From: Effrenium voratum
Lineage: Eukaryota > Sar > Dinophyceae > Suessiales > Symbiodiniaceae
Length of the DNA stretch: 64,000 nucleotides
Reading direction: 5' to 3'
Assembly (NCBI GenBank): GCA_963377175.1
Contig: CAUJNA010003249.1
Span: 389,509-453,508 of the forward strand
Shown here: piece by piece, positions 9,574-17,858 of the stretch
Layout of the letters: each line of letters starts with the position of its first letter
Numbering within the stretch: the stretch's first letter is position 1
Notes under the pieces: generated by a model
Told to the model about the DNA's origin: nothing
Seen by the model: only the letters and a program-made list of their open reading frames with translations
The model's database searches: none
Made by a program: the position numbers and the translations under genes

Positions 9574-9872
9574 CAACTTCGGGAGGGCCAGTTTCAGGGC
9601 GACCCCGGGAGAGGCGACTGCTCCCGGCCAACTCGAAGTGACTTGGGCGCAAGCCGGCCCAAGTGGTAATTAACGGACTAGCTGCCATATTTCTGACTTT
9701 TCCGTTAATCCTTGTTTGTGGTCAACTTCGGGAGGGCCAGTTTCAGGGCGACCCCGGGAGAGGCGACTGCTCCCGGGCCAACTCGAAGTGACTTGGGCGC
9801 AAGCCGGCCCAAGCGGTAATTAACGGACTAGCTGCCCTATTTCTGACTTTTCCGTTAATCCTTGTTTGTGGT
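9574..9872 (+). repeat. ~150-bp tandem duplication
   Basis: Two consecutive copies, 9574-9722 and 9723-9872, starting CAACTTCGGGAGGGCCAG and ending CCTTGTTTGTGGT. They are almost identical; the second has one extra base (CCCGGGCC versus CCCGGCC) and a few substitutions. This suggests recent duplication inside the GC-rich insert. Confidence 0.9.
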
Positions 9873-10029
9873 CGTAGAGGATCTTATAAGTGGTCCCTGC
9901 GTTTGCGGACGTGTTTCAGGACCGGTCCTTGTGACTTTTCCCTTAATGCGCCGAGGGTCGGCGGCAGCAGGCGGGAGCCTGGTTAATAATATTTTTGTGA
10001 AACATATTATTAATCTATATCAATATATT

Positions 10030-10347
10030 TTAAGTAAATATTAACTTTTTTGTATCTTCATACCATTTATTTAAATGTTCTTTTGTTGCGTGTGGTAAGT
10101 TAGGACGATATAATTCGCCCATCATTCTATCCAGCTCATTTACATAGTTTGCTCTCTTGTTTCCTTCGTCAATCTTTTTCCTTAATGCTACTGATGCTTC
10201 TTGTGAATTTCTTAGTTTCATTTGTTCATGTAGGTGTTTTAGATATTCTGTATCTTTTAGATCAAATGGACTATATTTAATTTGTGAGGATTGTAAAAAT
10301 ACTTTACCTTTATTTTTTAAATTATTTCGTTTATGAAATTTATACAT
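10030..10347 (-). CDS. Hypothetical protein downstream of major capsid gene
   Basis: The frame is open from 10416, but the ATG at 10345-10347 (MYKFHKRNNLKNKGKVF) avoids overlap with the capsid gene, so I prefer a 105-residue product. It is basic at the start and helical later (RKKIDEGNKRANYVNELDRMM). No family is recognised. It probably shares late transcription with the capsid gene 26 bp upstream. The GC-rich insert follows directly after its stop. Confidence 0.55.
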   Translation of the reverse strand: MYKFHKRNNLKNKGKVFLQSSQIKYSPFDLKDTEYLKHLHEQMKLRNSQEASVALRKKIDEGNKRANYVNELDRMMGELYRPNLPHATKEHLNKWYEDTKKLIFT

Positions 10348-10372
10348 TATATATTTATCATAGATTTTAATT

Positions 10373-11959
10373 TTAATGGTAGAGCAGACTCCCGGATTCG
10401 CGAAGCTCAAGCACACTTTCTGAGATCATATGCACAAATATTTCGCGCACATCTTCATTGGATGTAAATGACTTGTTTGACCCTTTCAATTTAAAAACGA
10501 GTAAGCCTCCTTGTTTCGTATTCTGCCCAGTAAAATTGGTGTCTTGCATTTTCTCAAATGATATACCAACTACAAATTTATCTTCTCTAAATCGCTTGTA
10601 GGAAATACTAAAGGCATCTTGGTCAGGGTTCAAATAGTGTAATGCTCGTTTTAAATAATATGCGGTTACTGCCATTGATTGACATTCAAACTCTGGATAT
10701 TTCTTATTATTAATTTGTAATTGCCAAGTCAAATCTAATTCAGAATTTTGAAAGCCTTTACCTTGGAAACGCTCACGATCAGTGCCATCTGGATCAAAAC
10801 CATCAAAAATACGAGAATTAATCATAGGATTGTAAAAATAGTTCCATCTCTTATAAATATAATTATCGTGTCTGTAGTAATTATCATTATCAGCATCTAC
10901 ACCTGCTCTTGGCGCACGATACAATGTAATGAAGCAACCATTTAATTTAGAAGCGGGTTTAACAATGTTCATATTAATTTCAGTTCCTGCCGCGTTGAAT
11001 GATTGCGTCATAGTGTGATACATTGGAAATACTAATTTCAAACTTTGACCCTCTAACAAATGTTTTACTATATTATTGTTGACCGTATTGTCCAATTGAA
11101 TTACCTCGGCCCGAATGATTATGTTATTCAACTCCCACAGTGTTGAGGTGTCTCCAGTTGTGAAATAATAACCGTTGGCATCAATATGAACATTGTCATC
11201 TGTTTTAGTAAAGGGTGCAATAACTGGTGCATGCTCGTCTGATACAATTGTAAATTCCAGTTCAAGTGGAGCATACCGAAGAGGTAAATAATAATTGCTT
11301 TCTAACAGTCCGCATACCGGTTTATGTCCTAATCTCATATAACCATTAGCGCCGGGAATTCCTGCTACTGAATGGCGAGTATATCGTGCTGTTAAATCTC
11401 CCCAATTGTTATGGTCTTTCGTTGCTCCAAACGTAACTGCCTCGGGGTCGGCAGTACCGGGATCAGTTCTTTTATTGACATCTAACATTTCTGCCAATCC
11501 AGTAGCATATGTGTGTCGCCAGTCATCATCCCAACGAGGATTAGCCCCACCTTCTAAATCGTCCATATCTCTGGCATCTTGACTTTTAAAAGAATTATAC
11601 AATTCACAATGTCTATTGTATTCAATAATATCCTGAACTTGCTGACCTCCAACAGTGCATCTATAACGACTGAAGAAGGATGACAAATTACCTAACGGGC
11701 GTAAAAAATGGTTTCGTGTTCCGTCGGTGTTTTGAAGATTGGCAAATAAACGAATAGAAGATAAATCAATATATGTGTTGTCTTCACCTGATATGTGAAA
11801 TCTAATTTGTTTATTACCTGCTTTCGGGTTATAAACATTACTACCCGATGGAAAATAATTAACGTGTCGTCGGTCTGTGATGTATTGTGCTGTTTCTGGA
11901 AGTCCAAAATTTAGCGAGTTAATCATTGTAGTTTCACTTTCTGCAATTATATTATCCAT
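10373..11959 (-). CDS. Major capsid protein, double jelly-roll
   Basis: 528 residues, the usual size for PLV major capsid proteins. The start motif region FPSGSNVYNPKAGNKQIRF (about residues 36-54) is typical of this family, followed by beta-rich segments that fit two jelly-roll domains (first about 50-270, second about 280-520), with the conserved Tyr/Asn-rich turns near the middle. Trimers of this protein would form the pseudo-hexameric capsomers of an icosahedral shell. The frame is uninterrupted. It is preceded by two small minus-strand genes and followed by a 105-residue unknown. The divergence from virophage capsids cannot be judged by eye. Confidence 0.88.
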   Translation of the reverse strand: MDNIIAESETTMINSLNFGLPETAQYITDRRHVNYFPSGSNVYNPKAGNKQIRFHISGEDNTYIDLSSIRLFANLQNTDGTRNHFLRPLGNLSSFFSRYRCTVGGQQVQDIIEYNRHCELYNSFKSQDARDMDDLEGGANPRWDDDWRHTYATGLAEMLDVNKRTDPGTADPEAVTFGATKDHNNWGDLTARYTRHSVAGIPGANGYMRLGHKPVCGLLESNYYLPLRYAPLELEFTIVSDEHAPVIAPFTKTDDNVHIDANGYYFTTGDTSTLWELNNIIIRAEVIQLDNTVNNNIVKHLLEGQSLKLVFPMYHTMTQSFNAAGTEINMNIVKPASKLNGCFITLYRAPRAGVDADNDNYYRHDNYIYKRWNYFYNPMINSRIFDGFDPDGTDRERFQGKGFQNSELDLTWQLQINNKKYPEFECQSMAVTAYYLKRALHYLNPDQDAFSISYKRFREDKFVVGISFEKMQDTNFTGQNTKQGGLLVFKLKGSNKSFTSNEDVREIFVHMISESVLELRESGSLLYH

Positions 11960-11976
11960 ACTTATATATGATAAAC

Positions 11977-12204
11977 TTAGATTTTATTTTTTATTTTTAT
12001 ATTTTTCTTATGTGGAAGCATTGCAGTAGAATTATTTGAAGTTGTATTTTTTATAGTATTTAATAAATAATTGTTTTTTGTATCAACTATATCTTTTATA
12101 GTATCATAATCTAAATTCTTATATTGTTTATCGTATTTTGACGGTTCTTTTGTCAGTTTCTTCTCTAATGGAATTTTGTTTTGTTTGTCTTTGTTTCTAT
12201 ACAT
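11977..12204 (-). CDS. Small basic hypothetical protein
   Basis: 75 residues, very rich in Lys and Asn, starting MYRNKDKQNKIPLEKK and ending KNIKIKNKI. It seems disordered at both ends, with a short central helix. No family is recognised. It sits 17 bp upstream of the capsid gene in the same direction and is followed upstream by a zinc-finger gene with 8 bp spacing, so the three are likely expressed together. DNA condensation is a possible role, by charge only. Confidence 0.5.
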   Translation of the reverse strand: MYRNKDKQNKIPLEKKLTKEPSKYDKQYKNLDYDTIKDIVDTKNNYLLNTIKNTTSNNSTAMLPHKKNIKIKNKI

Positions 12205-12212
12205 TATTAATA

Positions 12213-12656
12213 TTATTGAGATAATGTTAGTTCATTTACACGCTTTATACAATCTTCTAATTCGTCTCTATACTTATACAAATAACTTAAATCATCTTCA
12301 TCTAATGGAATTTTCTTTTCTTCTTGTTCTTTTAAAAAGTCGGTATAATCAACTCTACTATAATCTGTATAATGTATTTTGTTATTTTCTGGATGTAATT
12401 TTAAGTAATCATTTTCATAATTAATAATTTCACTATACATGCCTATTATAAGTCCTTCAATATTACCTTTTCTGTAGTATAAATGATTTAAATCATTGCT
12501 TTCGTGCTCTTCCTTATCTTTATTTAACACTTCCTTGCCACAATGACATTCATATTTACTATTTGATATTTTGTATTCTTTCTTTTTCTCTCGCTCTATC
12601 ATTTTCTTATAAGCATATTCAATATCGTTGTCCCATTTCTCAGCATCAATACTCAT
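12213..12656 (-). CDS. C2H2-like zinc-finger protein
   Basis: 147 residues. After a helical start, ECHCGKEV (around residue 37) is followed by histidines in EEHESNDLNH, giving a CxCG...H...H pattern as in the 77-residue protein at 6421. The C-terminal ~90 residues are acidic and helical with many Tyr. No enzyme motif is seen. It lies between the lipase and the small basic gene in the capsid-side minus-strand run. Confidence 0.55.
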   Translation of the reverse strand: MSIDAEKWDNDIEYAYKKMIEREKKKEYKISNSKYECHCGKEVLNKDKEEHESNDLNHLYYRKGNIEGLIIGMYSEIINYENDYLKLHPENNKIHYTDYSRVDYTDFLKEQEEKKIPLDEDDLSYLYKYRDELEDCIKRVNELTLSQ

Positions 12657-12681
12657 ATATAAGTTATATATATATATTTAT

Positions 12682-13464
12682 TTATTGTTCTGGTGTTGAA
12701 TTAGGATTAAACCCGTTTGAAACTGCCGTAGTAGGATTAATTTCAGTCATACCTTGTCCTGTCCAATTATTGAAACTGTGTTTATCTAATAAATTATTGC
12801 TTTCTATTTCTCCAGTTATCGCTGCGTCATCAAATGCCGCAATTACATCTCCACGATTTCTAAATCGTAGGTGTCGCGGGTTTTTCTGCTGGTTAGTTCC
12901 TGATACAAAAGGTGATGAATAAACAGTACTAGCATATTTGTTGCCGTGTCTGTTGTTGATTTCTTGAACAACGGATGAACCGAGGCTATGTCCAACAATT
13001 CTATTCACATCTGGATTTTTCCTTAATTCTTCCATTGCGTCTTTATACCTTTCGCTTAATTGAACATTATGAGTAGGAATAAAAAACAAATCTGCAATTA
13101 CATCATTGACTTTGTGATTTAGTCCCGTTTTAGCACCAGTGCCACCAATATATAATGTGTTACCTATTCTTGTTATTCCATTCACATTTGAATACGCGGC
13201 GTCTAAACCCTTGACATCATCAATTTTATTTTTATTTTGAACATTGATTTCTTCAGCATATCGTGTTTTATGTTTCATTATTTGCTTATCAAAATGTTTA
13301 TTGAAACCTCCCATTTTGTCTTCCAATTTCTTTTTATGGTTAAAAAATACATCTTCTATTAAATCCTTACCTACCGTATATGCTTTATCACTTGCTACAC
13401 CTGCCATCATTTGTGTAGGCGTCCTGCCTTCAATAGCACCTAATAATAATTGTCGTCCGATCAT
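12682..13464 (-). CDS. Lipase (class 3, alpha/beta hydrolase)
   Basis: 260 residues. The nucleophile elbow GHSLGS (residues 158-163, Ser160) follows a hydrophobic strand; Asp206 (RNRGDVIAAFD) and His229 (DKHSFNNW) are in the right order to complete the triad. Upstream, a conserved-type strand with IGNTLYIGGTG fits the oxyanion-region part of class 3 lipases. Such lipases occur in several PLVs and virophages, where they may open a host or endosomal membrane. The gene is divergent from the minor capsid gene, with only ~40 bp between starts. Confidence 0.8.
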   Translation of the reverse strand: MIGRQLLLGAIEGRTPTQMMAGVASDKAYTVGKDLIEDVFFNHKKKLEDKMGGFNKHFDKQIMKHKTRYAEEINVQNKNKIDDVKGLDAAYSNVNGITRIGNTLYIGGTGAKTGLNHKVNDVIADLFFIPTHNVQLSERYKDAMEELRKNPDVNRIVGHSLGSSVVQEINNRHGNKYASTVYSSPFVSGTNQQKNPRHLRFRNRGDVIAAFDDAAITGEIESNNLLDKHSFNNWTGQGMTEINPTTAVSNGFNPNSTPEQ

Positions 13465-13506
13465 ATAATAATAATTATATTATAATTTCTAGTGTATATT
13501 ATATTT

Positions 13507-14361
13507 ATGAGTGACAGATTAACATATAAAAAAATCTATGTTGATAGTGCCTACAGATTACCAGAAAGCAATTCTACCAGCGACTTTATTATAGAACTTG
13601 ATCAAAACTTTGAAACTCCACCAAGAACAAAAATGTTCGTGACTGAGTGTTCATTCAGCACTCCGTTTTATACAACAGAGAAAGGGTTTTACGAACGCTT
13701 CTATATTATGTTGTATAATAGTTCCAATGTCTTATTGAGAAGCACTGCCGTTGATGTATCCGGTGAAATTTACTATGCCAATCAATTATCATTTAAAATG
13801 CAATCAGAATTAAACACGGCATTTAATGATATTGTGCCTGACTTATTCTTAACAGTATATGGACAAAGCAAACGCAAAATGGAACTTAAATTAAATGACC
13901 CCCTAACTTACAAAATCAAAATACCTACAGATGAAGAATTAGAAACTTATGTAAATGGCGAATGGAACAGAGGACAGCTTGAAAATGACAATTTAAGACC
14001 AAAATCTATTAATTATTTATTAAGTAATTATATTGCCTATGATCCTGCGTCATCTTGGTTAAGTGGATACTTTAATTTAGTTCCCTTTCAGAATATATAC
14101 ATAAATTGTCCTCAATTAAGCGATTATAAATATTCAGCGCCTAATAATTTCAGCAGTTCAGTAATTAAAAAAGTTCAAATTAATCAACAACTTGGCGGAG
14201 TTATAACAGATTTTACAGCGCCCATATATGCAGATTTTATTGATGTAGGCGGTAAAAACATTAAGAGACTACACTTTAGAATAACAACTTCAAGAAACGA
14301 ATTAATTGATTTTCACGGCGTCCCCATTTCCTTTAGCATTTTGTTTCAATTAGATAATTGA
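13507..14361 (+). CDS. Minor capsid (penton-type) protein, single jelly-roll
   Basis: The frame opens at 13492, but MSDRLTYKK at 13507 is the likelier start, giving 284 residues. The opening VDSAYRLPESNSTSDFIIEL is the conserved start of PLV/virophage minor capsid proteins. A beta-rich body and a C-terminal ISFSILFQ strand fit a jelly-roll fold. Five copies would form each capsid vertex. The frame is intact. It diverges from the lipase, so both may use one short bidirectional AT-rich promoter. Confidence 0.85.
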   Translation: MSDRLTYKKIYVDSAYRLPESNSTSDFIIELDQNFETPPRTKMFVTECSFSTPFYTTEKGFYERFYIMLYNSSNVLLRSTAVDVSGEIYYANQLSFKMQSELNTAFNDIVPDLFLTVYGQSKRKMELKLNDPLTYKIKIPTDEELETYVNGEWNRGQLENDNLRPKSINYLLSNYIAYDPASSWLSGYFNLVPFQNIYINCPQLSDYKYSAPNNFSSSVIKKVQINQQLGGVITDFTAPIYADFIDVGGKNIKRLHFRITTSRNELIDFHGVPISFSILFQLDN

Positions 14362-14518
14362 ATAAACCCCTAAATATTAATATTAATGATATTAAGAATA
14401 TCAAATTAATAATATTAAAAATAATAAACATATCAAATTATTAATATTAATATTTCTCAATTTGTCCATATAGACAAAATATATAAAACATATAGACAAA
14501 ATATATAATATATTATAT
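14362..14518. promoter_or_regulatory. AT-rich intergenic region with 19-bp direct repeat
   Basis: Almost pure A+T. CATATAGACAAAATATATA occurs twice (about 14466-14484 and 14490-14508) just before the start of the zinc-finger gene at 14519, and shorter AATATTAAT-type palindromes precede it. The position suggests a promoter or regulator site. No transcription data support this. Confidence 0.4.
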
Positions 14519-15067
14519 ATGTCAGAAGTCGAACCTGAAATTACTAATACAATTGAAGCAGACGCACCAGTAAATGAATTACCACCAATTGAAGAAGAAG
14601 AAGCACCAAAGGCAGACACACCAATAGAACCAACGCAAGAAATAAAACATGTAGAACCACTTAAAAACAACTCAAAAACTCAAGCACGCAATGAAAAGAA
14701 AATAACCTGTCCAAAATGTCAAAAAACATTAACACTACGCAGTTACAGATACAGTCACGAACGCAATTGCCAAGGACCATTAGAATCTAAACCCATAAAA
14801 CCGCGACCGAAAGCAGTTCCAATAGCAAAACCCCAAAGGGTAGAATATCACGAAGAAGAGCAACATATTCCACAACAACCGCAACAAAATAATATAATAG
14901 CGAACACACCGCCCCCAAGAAGATCGCAACCACAACCGCCTCCAAACCCGCTACACAATATAGCACAGCATTACCAATTATTGCAAAATGAATATTTGAG
15001 ACAGAAGCAAGAAAAATATAATGCATTAAATAAAGGTATATTTGGTTCAAGAGGAAAGAAAAGATAA
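14519..15067 (+). CDS. Proline-rich protein with central C2HC zinc finger
   Basis: 182 residues. An acidic, disordered N-terminus (EEEEAPKADTPIEP) precedes CPKCQKTLTLRSYRYSHERNC (about residues 64-84; two Cys, then His and Cys). A long Pro/Gln-rich linker follows, then a coiled-coil-like stretch (HYQLLQNEYLRQKQEKY) and a basic end GSRGKKR. Proteins with this layout recur next to minor capsid genes in PLVs. A structural or DNA-contact role is inferred. Confidence 0.65.
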   Translation: MSEVEPEITNTIEADAPVNELPPIEEEEAPKADTPIEPTQEIKHVEPLKNNSKTQARNEKKITCPKCQKTLTLRSYRYSHERNCQGPLESKPIKPRPKAVPIAKPQRVEYHEEEQHIPQQPQQNNIIANTPPPRRSQPQPPPNPLHNIAQHYQLLQNEYLRQKQEKYNALNKGIFGSRGKKR

Positions 15068-15102
15068 AATATAATTATTATATAACCTACTATATAATAA
15101 TT

Positions 15103-17355
15103 ATGTTTTCAACATTATCACTGGACGGCTCAAACAGAATTGTAGCAAGTGAATTAGTATTAATAAATTCAACAGAACCATCAACATTAAGCAGTGTTTA
15201 TGCTACAAAACAAGAATTAGCAGACACAGCAGGATCATTAGGTGGAGGTTATACAATTGAAGAAGTTGATGTTCTTATTTTAGCACAGAAAAATAAGATA
15301 GATGCCAATATTTTAGATATTACTGAATTAAACGCAACATCAACAACTATGTTTAATGAACAAGTAAATCAAAACGCAACAATTACAAGCAACTTTAATA
15401 ATATAACAGCACACGGATTAACCATAACTTCAATACTACCGACTATATCAGCAAATACAATTAAACTTGATTCTAATTTTAATAATATTAGTTCAAATAG
15501 TTCACTAATAACAGGACACAATAATACATTAGCATCACATTTAGTAGTATTAACAACACATGATAGCAACATCGCAACAAATACAAACGGAATAGCAATA
15601 TTAAATAACACTGTAGGCAGTAATATGACATTTGTTAATAGCCATCAAAACACAGTTACCTCTCATATATCATTAATTGACACAAATATTAATAATATAA
15701 CAGGACACGGAAACACAATAACAACCATTCTTACAGATATAGCAGATTTACAAGCAGGAGCGGGCGCTTCTTGGACTACAGCTGAAAAAACAACTATTCA
15801 AGCAGATGTATCAACATTATATACAAACGATACTAATTTATTCAATACTAACACTGCTTACAGTAATACATTTGCTTCAATTATATCAGATAATAATATA
15901 CAAGATGTATTAATAACTCAAAATTCAAACACAATAAATAGTTTAATATCAGCAGATTTACAAAAGTTAGATAAAATAGATACTAACGCTCAATCAGTAG
16001 CAGGTGCTATTAATTTTAGCGATAATGCAACTTTACATAGTGATTTAAACATGCTTACTACTGGTTCTATAATATGTAATAAGTTTAGCTGTACCCCTTC
16101 ACCAAATTTAGGACTACAAATGACTTTTCAAATGTTTAATCGTGAATTTAATATTAATAGAGATGGTAGAATGTGGATGTCAAGCTCAGGAGGCGTTTGG
16201 GAAACGCAAATCGGAGATGCTAATGTTGGTCGTGTATGGATAAAAGATCGATTCGGTTTAGGGGCAGTTGGCGTTGTTAATTATGTTTTAAATTGTGCTG
16301 GGCAAGCTCGATTTACAAGCGCTGTCCAGTTTATAGGAACAGACAGTGCAATAAGTCTTAACAATGGTTCATATTTAAATTTTAATAATAATGGTTCAAT
16401 ACGAAGATATACACCAGATGCTACAGAAGGTTTATATATGGCGCATAATAATTTTGTTGCTGTTAGTGTTGGCGATATTACTAATTCTTCTAATCAATAT
16501 TTTATGTGCGACGGTGCTGTATCAAAAACCATATTCAATAAACCAGTTGATGTATTAGGTGATGTATATACAAATGGCGATTTAACAATGGTTTCTGGTA
16601 AAAAGATTGAAGTCAATCAAGTTCAGTCTGTATCAGGAAATACTTTATTATTGCAAAATTCACCGAGTGGCAATGTTCAATTTGGCAACACATCAAAACT
16701 AATAATTGATAATGCTGAAATGTATGTCGATACAAATGATTTAATAATTAGGAATAGCAACACTTCAAACTCTATTAATTTGGTTGTTGGATTATCTGCA
16801 ACATATGCTGATAATAAAATTATTTTGAATAGTGGAAGTAATAGCGAATTACGAGGCGATTGGACTATTGACGGTGATATGACTTTTGGAATTGCTCATA
16901 AAATCAATTTGAGACATTTAAATAGTGATGCTGTTTTAAGATTAGAAGCATCAACAACTATTGATAGTTATATTGATGGCACTAAATATTTACAATTGGA
17001 TGATACTCAATTTTCATCATTTAACGGATTTAATTTAAGTAGCGATAAGAGACTGAAAGATAATATAGAAGATGTAGAAGATGATACTGTAAATATGGTA
17101 AAAAACATTAAGATTAAAACATTTGTTAAGAATCAAAAAACCAGAAAAACTGAATTAGGATGGATTGCTCAAGATGTTCAACAATACACAAATCCGAAAT
17201 ATAATATTGTAAATGATTCGGGAGAATACTTAACGATGTGTTATGATCGTATGGCTTGTATTAGTTGGGATGCTTTATCAAAACTAATCGATCGTGTAGA
17301 GTATTTGGAAAATGAAGTTTTTAAAAAGAAAAAGAAAAAAGACAAGTCTAAATAA
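15103..17355 (+). CDS. Fibre-like protein with C-terminal S74 intramolecular chaperone
   Basis: 750 residues. The first ~270 consist of degenerate repeats rich in Thr/Asn/Ile (NNIT.HG, N..I..) resembling a trimeric beta or coiled fibre shaft. The central part holds a likely receptor-contact region. The last ~105 residues match the peptidase S74 / endosialidase chaperone domain: the self-cleavage site SSDKRLKDNI (Ser647-Asp648), then LGWIAQDVQ, YDRMACISWDALSKLID and a coiled coil ending in Lys. In phage fibres this domain trimerises the shaft and then cuts itself off. A host-attachment fibre is the likely role. Confidence 0.85.
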   Translation: MFSTLSLDGSNRIVASELVLINSTEPSTLSSVYATKQELADTAGSLGGGYTIEEVDVLILAQKNKIDANILDITELNATSTTMFNEQVNQNATITSNFNNITAHGLTITSILPTISANTIKLDSNFNNISSNSSLITGHNNTLASHLVVLTTHDSNIATNTNGIAILNNTVGSNMTFVNSHQNTVTSHISLIDTNINNITGHGNTITTILTDIADLQAGAGASWTTAEKTTIQADVSTLYTNDTNLFNTNTAYSNTFASIISDNNIQDVLITQNSNTINSLISADLQKLDKIDTNAQSVAGAINFSDNATLHSDLNMLTTGSIICNKFSCTPSPNLGLQMTFQMFNREFNINRDGRMWMSSSGGVWETQIGDANVGRVWIKDRFGLGAVGVVNYVLNCAGQARFTSAVQFIGTDSAISLNNGSYLNFNNNGSIRRYTPDATEGLYMAHNNFVAVSVGDITNSSNQYFMCDGAVSKTIFNKPVDVLGDVYTNGDLTMVSGKKIEVNQVQSVSGNTLLLQNSPSGNVQFGNTSKLIIDNAEMYVDTNDLIIRNSNTSNSINLVVGLSATYADNKIILNSGSNSELRGDWTIDGDMTFGIAHKINLRHLNSDAVLRLEASTTIDSYIDGTKYLQLDDTQFSSFNGFNLSSDKRLKDNIEDVEDDTVNMVKNIKIKTFVKNQKTRKTELGWIAQDVQQYTNPKYNIVNDSGEYLTMCYDRMACISWDALSKLIDRVEYLENEVFKKKKKKDKSK

Positions 17356-17408
17356 TATAATATGATCCAAGACATGGAGAAACGATTTAGAATTAAAATT
17401 ATTAAAAA

Positions 17409-17425
17409 ATGATTAATTTAATCAT
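17409..17425. terminator. Palindrome between convergent genes
   Basis: ATGATTAA, one base, TTAATCAT: an 8-bp perfect hairpin in the 92-bp gap between the fibre gene (plus) and the 95-residue gene (minus). It may serve 3' end formation for both, as hairpins do in some giant viruses. Confidence 0.4.
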
Positions 17426-17447
17426 AATCAATGATTAAATAAACCAA

Positions 17448-17735
17448 TTATTCTACACCACTCGGCATTTTCAGCCCGTAATCTTCAAATTTGTATTTTC
17501 TTGGGAAGCCAGTTTTTTGTTTTGGTTTTTGTTCTTCGGGTGCCATTTCAATGCCACTCTCTTTAATCATTTTATCTAATCTTTTTCTATGTGCGGTGTT
17601 TAGAGCATTTTGCCTTTTTTTGGCTTTGTATGCTTCATCGTCTCTGACTTTATAATAATAGAGTCGGTTGTAATACGCCAGCATTGTTTTTATTTCTTCC
17701 AGTGTCAAGTCGTCGGGGTGTTTGTCTGTGATCAT
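17448..17735 (-). CDS. Hypothetical basic helical protein
   Basis: 95 residues, MITDKHPDDLTLEEIKTML at the start, then a long basic helix (AKKRQNALNTAHRKRLDKM), then Pro/Lys-rich and YKFEDYGLKMPSG. No enzyme motif. It stands alone on the minus strand between the fibre and the polymerase, divergent from the polymerase by 123 bp. A DNA-binding or structural role is possible. Confidence 0.55.
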   Translation of the reverse strand: MITDKHPDDLTLEEIKTMLAYYNRLYYYKVRDDEAYKAKKRQNALNTAHRKRLDKMIKESGIEMAPEEQKPKQKTGFPRKYKFEDYGLKMPSGVE

Positions 17736-17858
17736 TACTATAATATTATATGTAACATTTCTTTAAGACATTTTATAGGAAATTAATTTAAATATGAATT
17801 CTTCCCTAAATTACACCTAAAGAAAAAATAATATTAATAATTAATATCTAAATATACT
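17736..17858. promoter_or_regulatory. Divergent promoter region before polymerase
   Basis: AT-rich 123-bp spacer between the 95-residue gene and the polymerase, with TATATG, AATAATATTAATAATTAATAT and a TATA-like tract near 17843-17858. It marks the border between morphogenesis and replication modules and the point where G+C rises. Confidence 0.35.

Larger units (their letters stand above)
8807..10014. mobile_element. GC-rich insertion inside the virus, flanked by 26-bp direct repeats
   Basis: A sharp switch from AT-rich viral DNA to GC-rich DNA runs from about 8853 to 9985. The outer 26-bp sequence (ATATTTTTGTGAAA...) at 8807-8832 recurs at 9989-10014 with two mismatches. CCGCCGACCCTC at 8853-8864 recurs inverted at 9953-9964, like short terminal inverted repeats. 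Inside are a palindromic minisatellite and a ~150-bp tandem duplication. No gene is credible: the open frames are Pro/Gly/Thr or Arg/Asp/Gln repeats. It may be a non-autonomous transposon or a host minisatellite captured by the virus. Confidence 0.6.
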
